Of a DNA stretch of 64,000 nt, positions 13,001 through 28,000 are shown one piece after another (positions within the stretch are counted from its first letter, which is position 1; each line of letters begins with the position of its first letter). The notes under the pieces are model-generated. The model had not been told where the DNA came from. It made no database searches and saw nothing but the letters and a program-made list of their open reading frames with translations. A program made the translations under genes and the position numbers. The stretch is from Pteria penguin (lineage: Eukaryota > Mollusca > Bivalvia > Pterioida > Pteriidae), in contig CM068588.1 of assembly GCA_035048485.1 (NCBI GenBank), positions 496,001 to 560,000 on the forward strand, read 5' to 3'.

Positions 13001-16000
13001 TAAAAACCTGGTAAGTATGTATTTATGTGCTTAATACTTAACACGGCTTTACTTTTATAGCCAAAAGTGCATAACACAATGCTTGCAAAGTATTTACCAT
13101 ACCAGAAATGCCATAAAGTACAGTTACTATGTCAACTTAAAAAAGAAAATTTAAAAAAAAGTGGAAAAATCCATTTAAATGTCTTTGAAAACAATGAAAA
13201 AGGTACTCAAAACATTGATAAATCATACATGGAATTTATTTTGGAGATAGAGTTGAAGTGAAATAATAATAATTTGGTCTTATCTACAGTTCTATACAAA
13301 TATATCTACCCATGAGGCATGATCTACAGCAATGCCTCCTGCTTAGGTGTCATGACATCAAAACTGGCCTATCATTTTGACCTGGACCTTATAATGTAGT
13401 CCACAGTTTACCTTGATGAGACAGTCTCGCTCGTGCTGATGCCTCTGATCCAGCACAATGTTCAGAGCTTCTTTCAGTTTACCTTGATGAGACAGTCTCG
13501 CTCGTGCTGATGCCTCTGATCCAGCACAGTGTTCAGAGCTTCTTTCAGTTCAGCCTTGTCTGTAGACTCTACGTTAACATCCAGTGATTCTTGTGTGGTC
13601 TTTCCTTCTCGTCTCTTCTTCCTGATGGCCTCCAGTCTAGTGCGTGCTAACTCTTGTTGTCTCAGTCTCTCTTCTTCACTCATTGCTCTTCTCCTACAAT
13701 ATGCAATGCTCATCATACAAAAACCATTAACAAAATATCAATTGCATTCACTCAAAAATGATTATTTTACATGTACTTCATTTCTCTTTAATTCTTTTTT
13801 TCACGTTGTTTCATACTTTTCTATTTGGTGTTTTTATCTGCCTGTTCTGTACCCATACAATCCTAATCTCATGCTTTCTTTACTGATACTCACTGTTTTT
13901 CATTCTGGTCTGCCAGTCCAAGCACAAGTGCTGCAGACTCAAATTTGTCCTCATTTCTAGCCTTGCGTTCATCTCGCCTCAGCTTCATCAGTTGTAACTG
14001 TCGAGCTTTCTCTTTTGAGAATTGATCAGACCCTTCGTTCAGCTGTTGTAACAACTCTGCCTTCTCCTACAGTTATACCAGAATATACATTACTGCTAGA
14101 GTAAATCTTTATGAAAATTTCTACATAAGAAACATCAACAATGTACATTTTTGTCAAAGATTTTAACATTATAACTCTTATTTCTGGCTATATCTGATAA
14201 TCTGTTGTTTCATGTCCTGAGCAAGTATGCAACAATATGAGCTATAATGAACATCTCGGCCCTGAGTGAGTAAGCATGCAGTCAAGTGAGCTATAACGGA
14301 CATCTCGGCCCTGAGCAAGAATGCAGCAAAGTGAGCTGTAATGGACATCTCGACCCTGAGCAAGCATGCAGCCAAGTGGGCTATAATGGACATCTCGGCC
14401 CTGAGCAAGCATGCAGCAAAGTGAGATATAATGGACATCTCGGCCCTGAGCAAGCATGTAGCTAAGTGAGCTATAATGGACATCTCGGCCCTGAGCAAGT
14501 ATATAGCTAAGTGAGCTATAATGGACATCTCAGCCCTGAGCAAGTATGCAGCAAAGTGAGATATAATGGACATATCGGCCCTGAGCAAGTATGTAGCCAA
14601 GTGAGCTATAACGAGCATCTCAGCCCTGAGCAAGCATGCAGCCAAGTGAGCTATAATGGACATCTCGGCCCTGAGGAAGCATGCAGCCAAGTGAGCTATA
14701 ATGGACATCTGGGCCCTGAGCAAGTGTGCAGCCAAATGGGCTATAATGGACATCTCGACCCTGAGGAAGCATGCAGCCAAGTGAGCTATAACGGGCATCT
14801 CAGCCCTGAGCAAGCATGCAGCCAAGTGAGCTATAATGGACATCTCCACCCTGAGCAAGTAAGCAGCCAAGTGGGCTATAATGGACATCTCGGTCCTGAG
14901 CAAGAATGCAGCAAAGTGAGCTATAATGAGCATCTTGGACCTGAGCAAGCATGCAGCAAAGTGAGCCATAATTGATATCTTGGCCCTGAGCAAGTAAGCA
15001 GCCAAGTGAGCTATAATGGACATCTTGGCCCTGAGCAAGCATGCAGCCAAGTGAGCTATAATGGCTTTAAATAAGAGTTATATAATTCAACATTGAGGTC
15101 ATTCAGTATGTTACCATGGCATACTTTTCACCATGAAAATGAAGTGGTGTTTAAACTATCAAAGAAACTTGAATTCCTGCTGTATAAATGTATGATTCCT
15201 ACAAAGTACCTCCTCAAATCGATGTTCCAGGTCCAAAAGAATGTTTCTCCTCTTTTTCTTTTCTTCTTCTTCTTCTTTTGCCACTTCCTCTGCCTCTAGC
15301 TGATCACACTCTTCCTCGGTCATTCATATTCAAGGAAAATATTTATGTTTATTCAAAATGTACGTATAAAAAGATGGTGAACTTAGAGGGGAGCCCAGCC
15401 CCAAAATATTACATAGGTTCGTTTCACGTTTTTGAAAACAATAGCATTTATTAGAATATAAACATTTTATTCTTTTTTTGTTTTGCTTGACGTGTCCTCT
15501 TGCTACTGTGCACTCACCTTTCTGAAATCCTGGATTTGCAAATTACAGGTTGTTACAGTAATACTTTGAATTTTTTTCTCTTTTCAAAACACGCTATATC
15601 TAATACACTGTCGTTAAAACTAAATTAATGTACTTATGCACAATAAGGCCATATCTAACACAATGCCATTAAAACAAAAAATTTTATTATTTGTAGACCA
15701 TCAGAAGTAGCAGTATACAAAGGGGTGACACAGTACAGATTTATTTATTCCTGAGTAACCACTGATTTTGGAAGAGGTTTTTTTTCTATCAGTGTTTAAG
15801 CCTTTTACCTACAATGCTTGAATTGCATTGCATGTAAACGAATACTGGTCAGAAACAAGAAGTTCTGACTAGGCCCATAAAGAACAATCTAAAATGAAAC
15901 ATCAATTACAAAGATAGTATCATCCATGTAAGGGAATAGATAGGAAGATTCCTAAACATTTCCGGCTGAATAATTTTTTTGCATCTATTTAGGATATAAG

Positions 16001-19000
16001 CACACTCTCACCTTTTGCTAATCTTTGTTTTCGTCTCTGTAGCCTCTCTTTCATTTTACGTTCTTGTTCCAGTTTTGTGTCTCCCATTAATTTCTTTAAG
16101 GCTTCCTGATTATCCAAAGCATCACCTAGAATGAATGAGATGACAATTCCAGTGACATATCAACTCCTGTTGGTCACAACATATATTGAAGATGATTGCA
16201 AATTGATGCTTGAAAGTAAAACCAAATTATTTAGAATTCTATATATCATGAAGAATTGTTGAAATCTTTGTTATGAAATGTTTACCCAATATCTGAGATA
16301 ACTCATCAAATTTCCCCTCTCTTTTCAGCTGTTTCTGTAGGAGCTTCATCTCTGCTAGCTTTCTCTGTCTCTCTAACTCAGACATTCGTTGCCACTCTGC
16401 TTCACCATACTAAATGAAAGGAAAATTCTTCTTTCATACGAATTCTATTTATAAACAAGATGAATCATAGGATGTCAACATAAAGCAATTAGGAGAAGAA
16501 ATTCTACTGGAAATTATCACTCCTTTTTGTACAAGGACAAGGAAATCTCAGCAGAGTGTAAACAATTTGCAGTTCAAAACCAGCCATGTGGTGAATTAAT
16601 TTTTTCCTCTGACCCATTTGTACAAAGCTGATGATATATATGACTTTGTAAATAGCAATTCTTAACTCTGACATGCATAAATGGAAACTGTATACATTGT
16701 CACAGTGATTTTACTGTATATACATTATGACATTTCTGTATATACATTGTGACCTTACTGTATATAATGGTACATTGTAACATTAATATATTACATACAT
16801 TGTGACATTATTTTATATACATTGTGACATTACTGTATATACATTGTGACATTTCTGTATATACATTGTGACATTACTGTATATACACTGTAGCATTACT
16901 GCATATACATTGTGGCATTACTGTATATACATTGTGACATTACTGTATATACGCTGTAGCATTACTGCATATACATTGTGGCATTACTGTATATACATTG
17001 TGACATTACTGTATATACACTGTAGCATTACTGCATATACATTGTGGCATTACTGTATATACATTGTGACATTATTGTATCTACATGTGACATTACTGTA
17101 TATACACTATGACATTACTGTATATACATTGTGACAATACTGTATCTACATTGTGACATTATTGTATATACATTGTAACATTACTGTATATACACTGTAG
17201 CATTACTGTATATACACTGTGACATTACTGTATATACATTGTGACATAACTGTATATACATTGTGACATTACTGTATATACACTGTAGCATTACTGTATT
17301 TACATTGTGACATTACTATATATACATTGTGACATTACTGTATATACATTGTGACATTACTGTATATACACTGTGACATTACTGTATATACACTGTAGCA
17401 TTACTGTATATACATTGTGACATTACTGTATATACATTGTGACATTACTGTATATACATTGTGACATTACTATATATACATTGTGACATTACTGTATATA
17501 CATTGTGACATTACTGTATATACACTGTGACATTACTGTATATACATTGTGACATTACTATATATACATTGTGACATTACTATATATACATTGTGACATT
17601 TCTGTATATACATTGTGACCTTACTGTATATAATGGTACATTGTAACATTAATATATTACATACATTGTGACATTACTGTATATACATTGTGACATTACT
17701 GTATATACACTGTGACATTACTGTATATACATTGTGACATTACTATATATACATTGTGACATTACTGTATATACATTGTGACATTACTGTATATACATTG
17801 TGACATTACTATATATACATTGTGACATTACTGTATATACATTGTGACATTACTGTATATACACTGTGACATTACTGTATATACACTGTAGCATTACTGT
17901 ATATACATTGTGACATTACTGTATATACATTGTGACACTACTGTATATACACTGTAGCATTACTGTATATACACTGTAGCATTACTGTATATACATTGTG
18001 ACATTACTGTATATACATTGTGACACTACTGTATATACACTGTAGCATTACTGTATATACATTGTGACGTTACTGTATATACACTGTGACATTACTGTAT
18101 ATACACTGTAGCATTACTGTATATACATTGTGACATTACTGTATATACATTGTGACATTTCTGTATCTACATTGTGACATTACTGTATATACATTGTGAC
18201 ATTACTGTATATACACTGTAGCATTACTGTATATACATTGTGACATTACTGTATATACATTGTGACATTACTGTATATACATTGTGACATTACTGTATAT
18301 ACACTGTGACATTACTGTATATACATTGTGACATTACTGTATATACACTGTAGCATTACTGTATATACATTGTGACATTACTGTATATACATTGTGACAT
18401 TACTGTATATACACTGTAGCATTACTGTATATACATTGTGACATTACTGTATCTACATTGTGACATTATTGTATATATATTAAGACATCACTAATGTTGA
18501 GATGATCTTCTGAGGGTAGAAGACAGACTTATCCCTGTATCAGTTAACACGTCAATGATTCAGTTTGAGAGAACAATCAATTCTCTCTAACAAACACATC
18601 CACATACATATGCATATCTTTTAATCTATTTTAGTATAACATAGCCACCATTTACTGTTACATGCATTTCATGTGGACAGCCAGTAACCTCACCTGTTTC
18701 ATGAGAGCATCGGCCAGAAGTTTATCCCGCAGTGCATCATATTTTCCTTCCAGAGCCTCTATGACGTCTGTTTCTGTGGGCTCCTGTGAGACACTGGTGG
18801 AGAACACCACGATATCCACATTGTCTGCTACATTAAACTTCCTCTCACTCATAAGTCTGGCTTGAATACCACACAGCTCTTCATCCGTCTGTCGAATAAT
18901 TCAGTTATTTTCATAAGAGATCAATGATTGATTACAAAAAAATCCCAATTTAAGCAAATAAGAAAATCTGCATTTTGATATTAAGTGATCTACATTGAAA

Positions 19001-22000
19001 AACTAGGGCACACTAGGTGTAGTGATTAAGAGCTTAGCTTATAGTACAAAAGATTCGGGTTCGACTCCCGGACTGTGCCACTATGTTTAAGAGGTTGTTT
19101 ACCTCTTACTTCTATGTCACAACATGACTGAAACAATGTTGAAAACAGTAAACCCGAATAAAACAACATTCAAAAACTCATAATGCTTTGTTGAATTCAA
19201 AAATGATACAAATTCAAATATGATATAACACATAGGCCTTAACTTTTACAGAAATACCACTAATACATCAACTTCACATCCAAATTTTGTAATTTCTAAA
19301 AACTCCTAAAACAGATCTCTTTCTTCCCCTACAATTTTACTACACAGATACATTAAATGCTTTGTTCACATATCAATGAAATTTTGCTTTATTACTCAAC
19401 AGACAGATACGAACTTTCAATTGATATGCCAAACATTTATCTTCCTGAATCTAATCTTTGGCCCTTGACAACTACTCCCATCTTATCTCACAGATCTTAC
19501 TACAATAATTGGCTTACAATTGAAGATAGACTGCGTAATATTTTCTCGGCTTCACCATCTTATTCCACAAATCTTACTACAATAAATGGCTTACTATTGA
19601 AGATAGACTGCGTAATATTTTCTCGGCTTCACCACTTTGTGTCTGGAGTAAATCAGCAACGAGAAATTCATTCACTCTGGTGTCTCCAGCCTCAGCCTTT
19701 TGTTCTAGACTCAAGCGATGACGGCACAACTCTTTCTTTACGACAATCCCCTCAGCAAACAGTTTCTCATGCTCCTTCATTTTATCTATGAATGACAAAA
19801 ATTAAAACATAACAGGAAAGATAAACACATCATTTTCGTTTTTAAGACTATCTGTTAATTTTTCATGAGAGTAAATTCTAAAACACAATGCTACAAAGGT
19901 GAAAAAATATGCAAGGCAGATTTCTGATAACGAGCAACAACTGTTCAAAGTACATGCATGAGCCATCATATGAATCACAATGACCTGAATCTTGGTGTAG
20001 ATCATAAAATTTTATGCGATCATAAGCAACATTTTGATATTATCTTACCCTGAGGAAACTGTTTCTTCTGAGATCTGATTTGATGAAGTCTATCTTTCTT
20101 CTGCTGTTGTGACAAAGAAATGGTCTCTTGAAGCAGGGCAGGGTCTGGTGTGCCAAGAAGCAGTTGAGTGAAGTAATCTTGTTCAGAAAGATGTTTTAAT
20201 TCTAATAGTTCCATAACTGACCTCTGAAAATATCAGAAAACTATGTAAAACTAAAGACACATTGTTGTAAAAGCAAAGCAATGTCACAGATTTCAAGGGA
20301 TGTTGCAGTTCACTTTTTCCAGGGATGTCAGAAGGGACATTTGTGACATGCCAGAGACAGAACTGTTGTTTTTGTGTAAAATATATCTGCAAATTAGGGA
20401 ATTATCACTATCGATACATAGATTAGCTAATATAATTAAAAAGAAGATGTCAGTTTTATCAAAGTAAAGGTCTGACACCATGTATCACAATATACTGATA
20501 TGTGCCTAACAATGAAGGAATTTGTAGACACTAACATTCATGCTGATTATTTAAATAACCGTCTGACATTTCAATCATGGACAATGTATTATGGTGATGC
20601 ACACCTGCTAGAAATGAGTTCTGAAGACAAACTGGGAGCAGAATATATGTGTTGAAACTTTTCCTCACCCCAACAACAGAACAAACACTGTGGATTAACG
20701 TTTTGATACTGGGTATACAGTCTAGTCTTTTGATTCTTTAAAGCTTGGAAAAGGATACAACAAATTCAACTGAACTTAATGACACTTGTGGCCTAATATT
20801 TACTGCTTGTGACTTTCCGATGTGAGGATGTGTACACAAGTGGCTTTGACTATATTACTGACTATCTCTTACCATTTGTTGGTGTCGACTTCCTCTGTTG
20901 ATCTCATCAGTAAACATATGTCGAGATGTCTGCTTCTTGGAATTTACGCTCATCCTGTATTTGGCTATATCCTCGTATCTCTGTCTGTCTCTTATCAGTC
21001 TAAAAGGAGTACATAGTCTTACACTTATCAGTCTAAAAGAATTACATAGTATTACACTTATCAGCCTAAAAGGATTACATAGTATTACACTTATCAGTCT
21101 AAAAGAATTACATAGTATTACACTTATCAGTCTTAAAGTATTACATAGTATTACACTTATCAGCCTAAAAGGATTACATAGTATTACACTTATCAATCTA
21201 AAAAGATTACATAGTATTACACTGATTTAAAACATGTAAATTCACACAATACGTAGAAAACAAATTATACAGATATTGTTTTATCAGATTGAACCCTAGT
21301 ACATGTAATACCCCTTGTCTTCTTAAAGGGTTAAATCCCTTTATTCTATACAACTGCAGATTTCAATACTGATTATTTGAACAAATTAGGTAGAGGCATT
21401 ATGGAAAATAAGGCAAAAATATTTATCCAAAAAAAATTAACACATTACATGGACAAGACAAAATCTCAAATACATATTTACCTTTGGCTAAAGTGAAACT
21501 TGAATCATAATTTGTAAAGTAAATCGTTATTTCAGGGTACAGATATACTTCTACCTTGGGACATGCATTGTATATTAATTTACAGCATATTGCATTACCT
21601 TGCCCACAAAATATACAGTGCAGGTGACAAGAACTTGGGAAGAATCGGACATTTTATCAAAGTGATATTGCCACTAATAACTTAAGTTGCCTTTTACTTC
21701 TGTCAAATTAGAATAAACAATGTTATATCAAATCAAGTCAAATCTGTAGAAGGAGATACCATTTTAAAGCATTACCGTGAAGTATAGTATTTAATGGTCT
21801 GCATGGACTCTGACTTGTACAGCTAAATTTAAAAATGCAAAGTCTTTTATTGAAAGTTATTAGTACTCTCCTAATTTTTACATATTTGTATGTGGACCCT
21901 AGTATTACCTTGGTTTTGTAGACTCTTGCTGTCTTTCAGCTAAACCCACCAGTTGTGAAGCTGCAGAGAACTTGTTGTCACGGCAACCAAGGAGCTTTTC

Positions 22001-25000
22001 CCGATATAGTCTTATGAGATGGATCTGTTGATCTAGATCACTCATGTAATCCACTTGTAAACCTACGAAAAGTAAACGGCATGCTACAAAGCGCAGGTGG
22101 AAAACATTACAGCTTAAGGTCATACACAATACCTGTAAAACTTCTTGTATATCAATATGTCAAGTACCAGTACATGTATACAGTGCATGTACATTTACTT
22201 TGCTTAAATATTACAAATCTTTTTATTTCCCACGAAGCCGGTGTGGCCTAGTGGATAAGTTGCTCGGCTCGTGACCCATAGGTCCTTGGTTAAACTCCCA
22301 CCCTAGGCACACCAGTGTTCTGTCTTTCGGATGAGACAGAAAAACTGAGGTCCCATGTCCCGATAGGCATGGCATGTAAAAGATCCCTCACTGCTTGGGG
22401 TAGGTCAGTTGCAAAGGTTTAAATTTGTATGCAATGTATCAGGCAGATGCCGTCACCATACACGTGAAATAATCATGGAGTGACGTAAAACAATAATCAA
22501 TTAATCAATCAATCATTCAACTTTATTTCCTGTGACTTTATTTTTGCAAGAATCTCATTTTGAAATTAATTGCAAGGCATACTTATAACAAAAAGCATTT
22601 AAACAAACTACAAAATATTATCTTACATAATTTCAACATTAAAGTCAAGCAATACAGATGCTCGATATTGTCACAGTCTAAATCATTAAGGGATCTGAAT
22701 ACATACATGAAAATTAATTCATTTCATTTATATATCTTTATCAATTCTACATATGTACCTTTCAATTTCTGCATTAATAGTTTTTTCTCGACGTCAAATC
22801 TTTTCCAGAGGTCTGCCAGCGCATTGTACATTTTCTCTGGTGGAGGTTCATTGGCTTCTGGAACTTCTTCATCTTATATGATAAAACATATAAATTACAA
22901 AAATTTGGTTACAGATTATTAAAACGATATAGATTATTAGAATGTAGTATTCAAAATGGTTACCCAGACAAGCTGCCATTCTAGACATTCTAATTTTTAT
23001 ATTTCAGGACCCTTTAAAAGGCAATAGTCACTGTACTTTTCTTCATTTAAGTGATATCAAATAGTTTAAACCTGACAAATTTCTGCCAATGAAAGAAAAG
23101 GTAAAAGATATTTCATAAAAGTTACGTTACACTATAATTCATTATTTCCAACTAAGAAAAAATTTCATTATACAAATATAACAGTGTTATTTTTATTCAC
23201 TCTTATAAAAATACTAAAAAAAACCTGAATTGATATAGAATATACCAGTTTTTAACATTGAAAATATTTTAATACATTGAAGATTTGATCCACATTATTT
23301 CTTTGTTGAAAAAGATAAATTTGCCTTTCACTCTTCTCAACTACATGAAAGGATGGACAGGAAATCTCCTTGTAAACCCTTTCATTTGCCAAACGTGACA
23401 GGTTAAGTAAATTCAAGGATGGTATTTTCTGCCTTGTCACTTGGATACCTACCATCTGTTGAGGATATGAGCTGTAGGAAGTCATCACGTGCCATTCCCA
23501 TCAAACTGTTCACATTCTGATCCAGTTTGACCCCTCCTTGAATCTCAATCAGACCTACATTGTTGCCTGAAGCACACAATATGACACATGTAAAATACAC
23601 ATAATGACACATGTAAAATACATATAAATGACACATGTAAAATACAAATAATGACACATGTAAAATACACATAATGACACATCTAAAATACACAATGTCT
23701 TAATGACACATGTAAAATATATTGACACTCCTAAAGTACACAAAGCCGGTGTGGCCTAGTGGATAAGGTGCTCGGCTCGTGATCAAGAGGTCGCGGGTTC
23801 GACTCCCGCCCGGGGCACACCGGTGTTCTGTCTTTCGGATGAGACAGTAAAAACCAAGGTCCCGTGTCTCGGTAGGCGTGGCACATAAAAGATCCCTCAC
23901 TGCTTCGGGTGGGTCCGTTGCAAAGGTCTAAATTTGTATGCAATGCATCAGGCAGATGCCGTCACCATATACGTGAAATAATCGTGGAGTGACGTAAAAA
24001 AACAATAATCAATAATCCTAAAGTACACAAAATGACACATAAAATAAACACTAATTTTAAAAATACACAAAAAGACAAATTTAAAAATACACATTGACAA
24101 CTAAAATACACATAATGACACACAATAATACACACAGTGACACATGTACATAAACTTCTTCCATCCTTTTTTAATGTAATTTCAATTCAGTTCAAACGAT
24201 GAGAATTACTATACCATGCATAGTAGTGTGTTTGTATTATTTCAAGTTTAAATCAGTAGACTCAGTGCCTGATAAAAAAAAAAAACATTAGTCTTTGCCA
24301 ATAAAGTGAAAAACTGGGTAAAGAAAGCAATAAATGCACTACCTAAAAATGTGTTCTCTCAAATAACAAGCCAAACAGAAAATCAAGCAAGCAATGTCAG
24401 GAATTTCACAATCTACTGGTACAAATGTCATTATATTTTCCTGAATATCTGCCATTAAATATGCTTAACAATCTCAACAATGATATACCACAGAAGAATA
24501 CATATAATAGTATAAAACTATAATGAAACAAAGTTTAATTTAGAAACTCTTACAGTGGTTTAAAGGAATCAACTTCCTTCTAGAAAGTTCCTTATATATG
24601 ATCTTTATGTATTGGAAATCAGGCCTAGAAATTCCTTGAGAATGATGATATGTGTAGATAGGACTGACAATATCAGAGGCTACCATGTGACTTAGGGGCT
24701 GACAATATCAGGAGCTACCATGTGATTTAGGGGCTGACAATATCAGAGGCCACCATGAGACTTAGGGGCTGACAATATCAGAAGCTACCATGTGACTTAG
24801 GGGCTGACAATATCAGAAGCTACCATGTGACTTAGGGGCTGACAATATCAGAGGCTACCATGTGATTTAGGGGCTGACAATATCAGAAGCTACCATGTGA
24901 TTTAGGGGCTGACAATATCAGAGGCTACCATGTGATTTAGGGGCTGACAATATCAGAAGCTACCATGTGATTTAGGGGCTGACAATATCAGAGGCCACCA

Positions 25001-28000
25001 TGTGACTTAGGGGCTGACAATATCAGAAGCTACCATGTGACTTAGGGGCTGACAATATCAGAAGCTACCATGTGACTTAGGGGCTGACAATATCAGAGGC
25101 TACCATGTGATTTAGGGGCTGACAATATCAGAAGCTACCATGTCATTTAGGGGCTGACAATATCAGAGGCTACCATGTGATTTAGGGGCTGACAATATCA
25201 GAAGCTACCATGTGATTTAGGGGCTGACAATATCAGAAGCTACCATGTGATTTAGGGGCTGACAATATCAGAGGCTACCATGTGACTTAGGGGCTGACAA
25301 TATCAGAAGCTACCATGTGACTTAGGGGCTGACAATATCAGAAGCTACCATGTGACTTAGGGGCTGACAATATCAGAAGCTACCATGTGACTTAGGGGCT
25401 GACAATATCAGAAGCTACCATGTGACTTAGGGGCTGACAATATCAGAGGCTACCATGTGACTTAGGGGCTGACAATATCAGAGGCTACCATGTGACTTAG
25501 GGGCTGACAATATCAGAGGCTACCATGTGACTTAGGGGTTGACAATATCAGAGGCTTCCATGTGACTTAGGGGCTGACAATATCAGAGGCTACCATGTGA
25601 CTTAGGGGCTGACAATATCAGAGGCTACCATGTGACTTAGGGGCTGACAATATCAGAGGCTACCATGTGACTTAGGGGTTGACAATATCAGAGGCTTCCA
25701 TGTGACTTAGGGGCTGACAATATCAGAGGCTACCATGTGACTTAGGGACTGACAATATCAGAGGCTACCATGTGACTTCATACAGAAACACCCTTTACCT
25801 GCAGTCTGCAGCTGTTTAATCTGTTGGTTGCAGGATGCTATGTGATGCTGTCTTTCTCTTACTGACATTTTCTCCCATTGAGTGGCTCCATGTTTATATC
25901 TCAAAGCCTCATTAATCAAGCCCTCCTTCAGACTTTCATACTTCAGCTCTAGTGCCTAGACAAGAAGATATTTTAGAACTGCAGATGATTCTTACCTTGA
26001 ATATAAACTGCTATGATGTTTACACATATATACATCAAGCTTTGTACTGAATTTTGCTCATGTGAATCTTGAGTTTAAATCATAAATGTTCTCTTCATGA
26101 AACAGAAAAATAAAAAAATTAAGCAAAATCACTCTATATCCACAAGTTTTAACCACATAGCCTTTATCAAGAAGTTACATGACTTTTTTATGCTAGGAGC
26201 TTTTCCCAGAAGTCATGAATTTCATATTTTCATAAAACACTTAATAATGGTGAAGTGTGGACACTTTCTATATATAGGCTGTTTGTGCTTATTATTTCAT
26301 ACAGATTACCCTTTTGGAGAGTTATAAGGAAGAATCTGCTTATCAATCATCACCTGAAGTAACTCCTTCTGATGCACTTTACTTTCACTTTGCAGCAGTA
26401 CAACAAAGACATTACTCTGCACTCTTAAGTCCCGAGCTTCCCTTTCCTCTAACTGCTTGTTTTCCAATTCCTCTTGTTCCTATAAAGATACAATTTTACA
26501 CAATATTTACAATGTAAAAAAACAAAAATCAATATCTCAAATTTTTAATGTTATATGCCACATCATTTGAAGTCAAAATGTATATAATGCTGGCCTTTCC
26601 ATTTATCAAAATTGCAAGTTTACACAAGTTGAACGCAAGGAATTGTGGTCCAATAATCAAAATAGGACCGTGTGCTGCAGCTAGGGCAGACTGAGAGTTA
26701 CTAACCAGATATGTGATACTGGACAGAATGAATTAGTCACAAGATCTGTTATGCTAAACACAATGAGAGTTACTCACCAGATCTGTAATGCTAAACACAA
26801 TGACAGTTACTAACCAGATCTGTAATGCTAAACACAATGAGAGTTACTCACCAGATCTGTAATGCTAAACACAATGAGAGTTACTCACCAGATCTGTGAT
26901 GCTAAACACAATGAGAGTTACTCACCAGGGGCGAGTTTTACTAAAGGTTGTAAGCCCAAACGTAGACGTAGACGTAAACTCTGCTAATATGATATTTGTC
27001 TCCTCCTTGGAGAGTTCCAAACGGAACGGAACTTTTTACAATGTAATTATGTATGAACATAGACTTCAAGAAAAATTCAATTGACGTACACGTAAATTTA
27101 GTCGGAAAGTTTACGTCTACGTCTACGGTTGGGCTTACGATCTTTAGTAAAACTCACTCCAGATCTGTAATGCTAAACACAATGAGAGTTCCTCACCAGA
27201 TCTGTAATGCTAAACACAATGAGAGTTACTCACCAGATCTGTAATGCTAAACACAATGAGATGAGAGTTACTTACCAGATCTGTAGTGCTAAACACAATG
27301 AGAGTTACTCACCAGATCTGTGATGCTGGACAGAATGAGAGCTATTTCTTCATCTTGTTCCTCCTGCAATTCCTTTAATAGAGAGATATTCACATCCTCC
27401 TTGTTAGGTTTTCTTCTTGTTTCAGATTCTATCTTCTGACGACGACACACAAATCGTATTGCTACTGCCTCCTCCAAGATGTTGATATTCTCATGCTGGT
27501 CATCTGTAAATATTAGATGATAAAGATATTCAAGATAATGATGATTCCAGTCACATATATGACCTAATGTGAAGGTCAAAGGACAGCCAAAATTCAAGTA
27601 TGATATTATTGTAACAAGTGACACAGGCCATCAAGTTTTACCCTGATTATGACCTGAATTTCTATGCATAATTTTTATCTTGTAGTAATGTTACTTCAGT
27701 AAACGCTATATGTAGACTTAACAAGGAAATTCAGAGAATTGTGGTTCCCCGCTTTCGGCCACACCTTACGGTTAAAAAGTTACATTGCAGTAAGTCAAAG
27801 GTTATGGTCAAGGTCACATGATGAAAAATTTTGGTACTAATGGAAAGGTATTGCAATTAGGAAACATATGCCAAATATGAAGGTCCTATGTCTTACGGTT
27901 AGAAATTTAAGACCAAGATTAAAGTTTTTGTGACAGACGAACAGACAGATAGACAGACAGACGCACAGACGAATGAGATTTAATGTCCCCAAGCTTTTGC

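Noticed and set aside
14178..15050. 290-residue minus-strand open frame made of 15-residue repeats
   Set aside because: It is the 45-bp intronic minisatellite read in a frame that happens to lack stops. The other strand and other frames are also open, and there are no splice or start signals.
15296..15322. Extending E28 to an ATG at about 15,320 as an alternative start
   Set aside because: A TGA precedes that ATG in frame, and the extension cannot join E27 in phase. The acceptor at 15,296 fits both sides.
16868..17134. 88-residue tyrosine-rich repeat frame
   Set aside because: By-product of the 22-bp array.
23743..23820. A tRNA gene
   Set aside because: A- and B-boxes are present, but the cloverleaf stems do not pair and the sequence continues into a SINE body with several copies elsewhere.
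24660..25778. CRISPR-like regular repeat
   Set aside because: Units are contiguous with no unique spacers, in a eukaryotic intron. It is a minisatellite.
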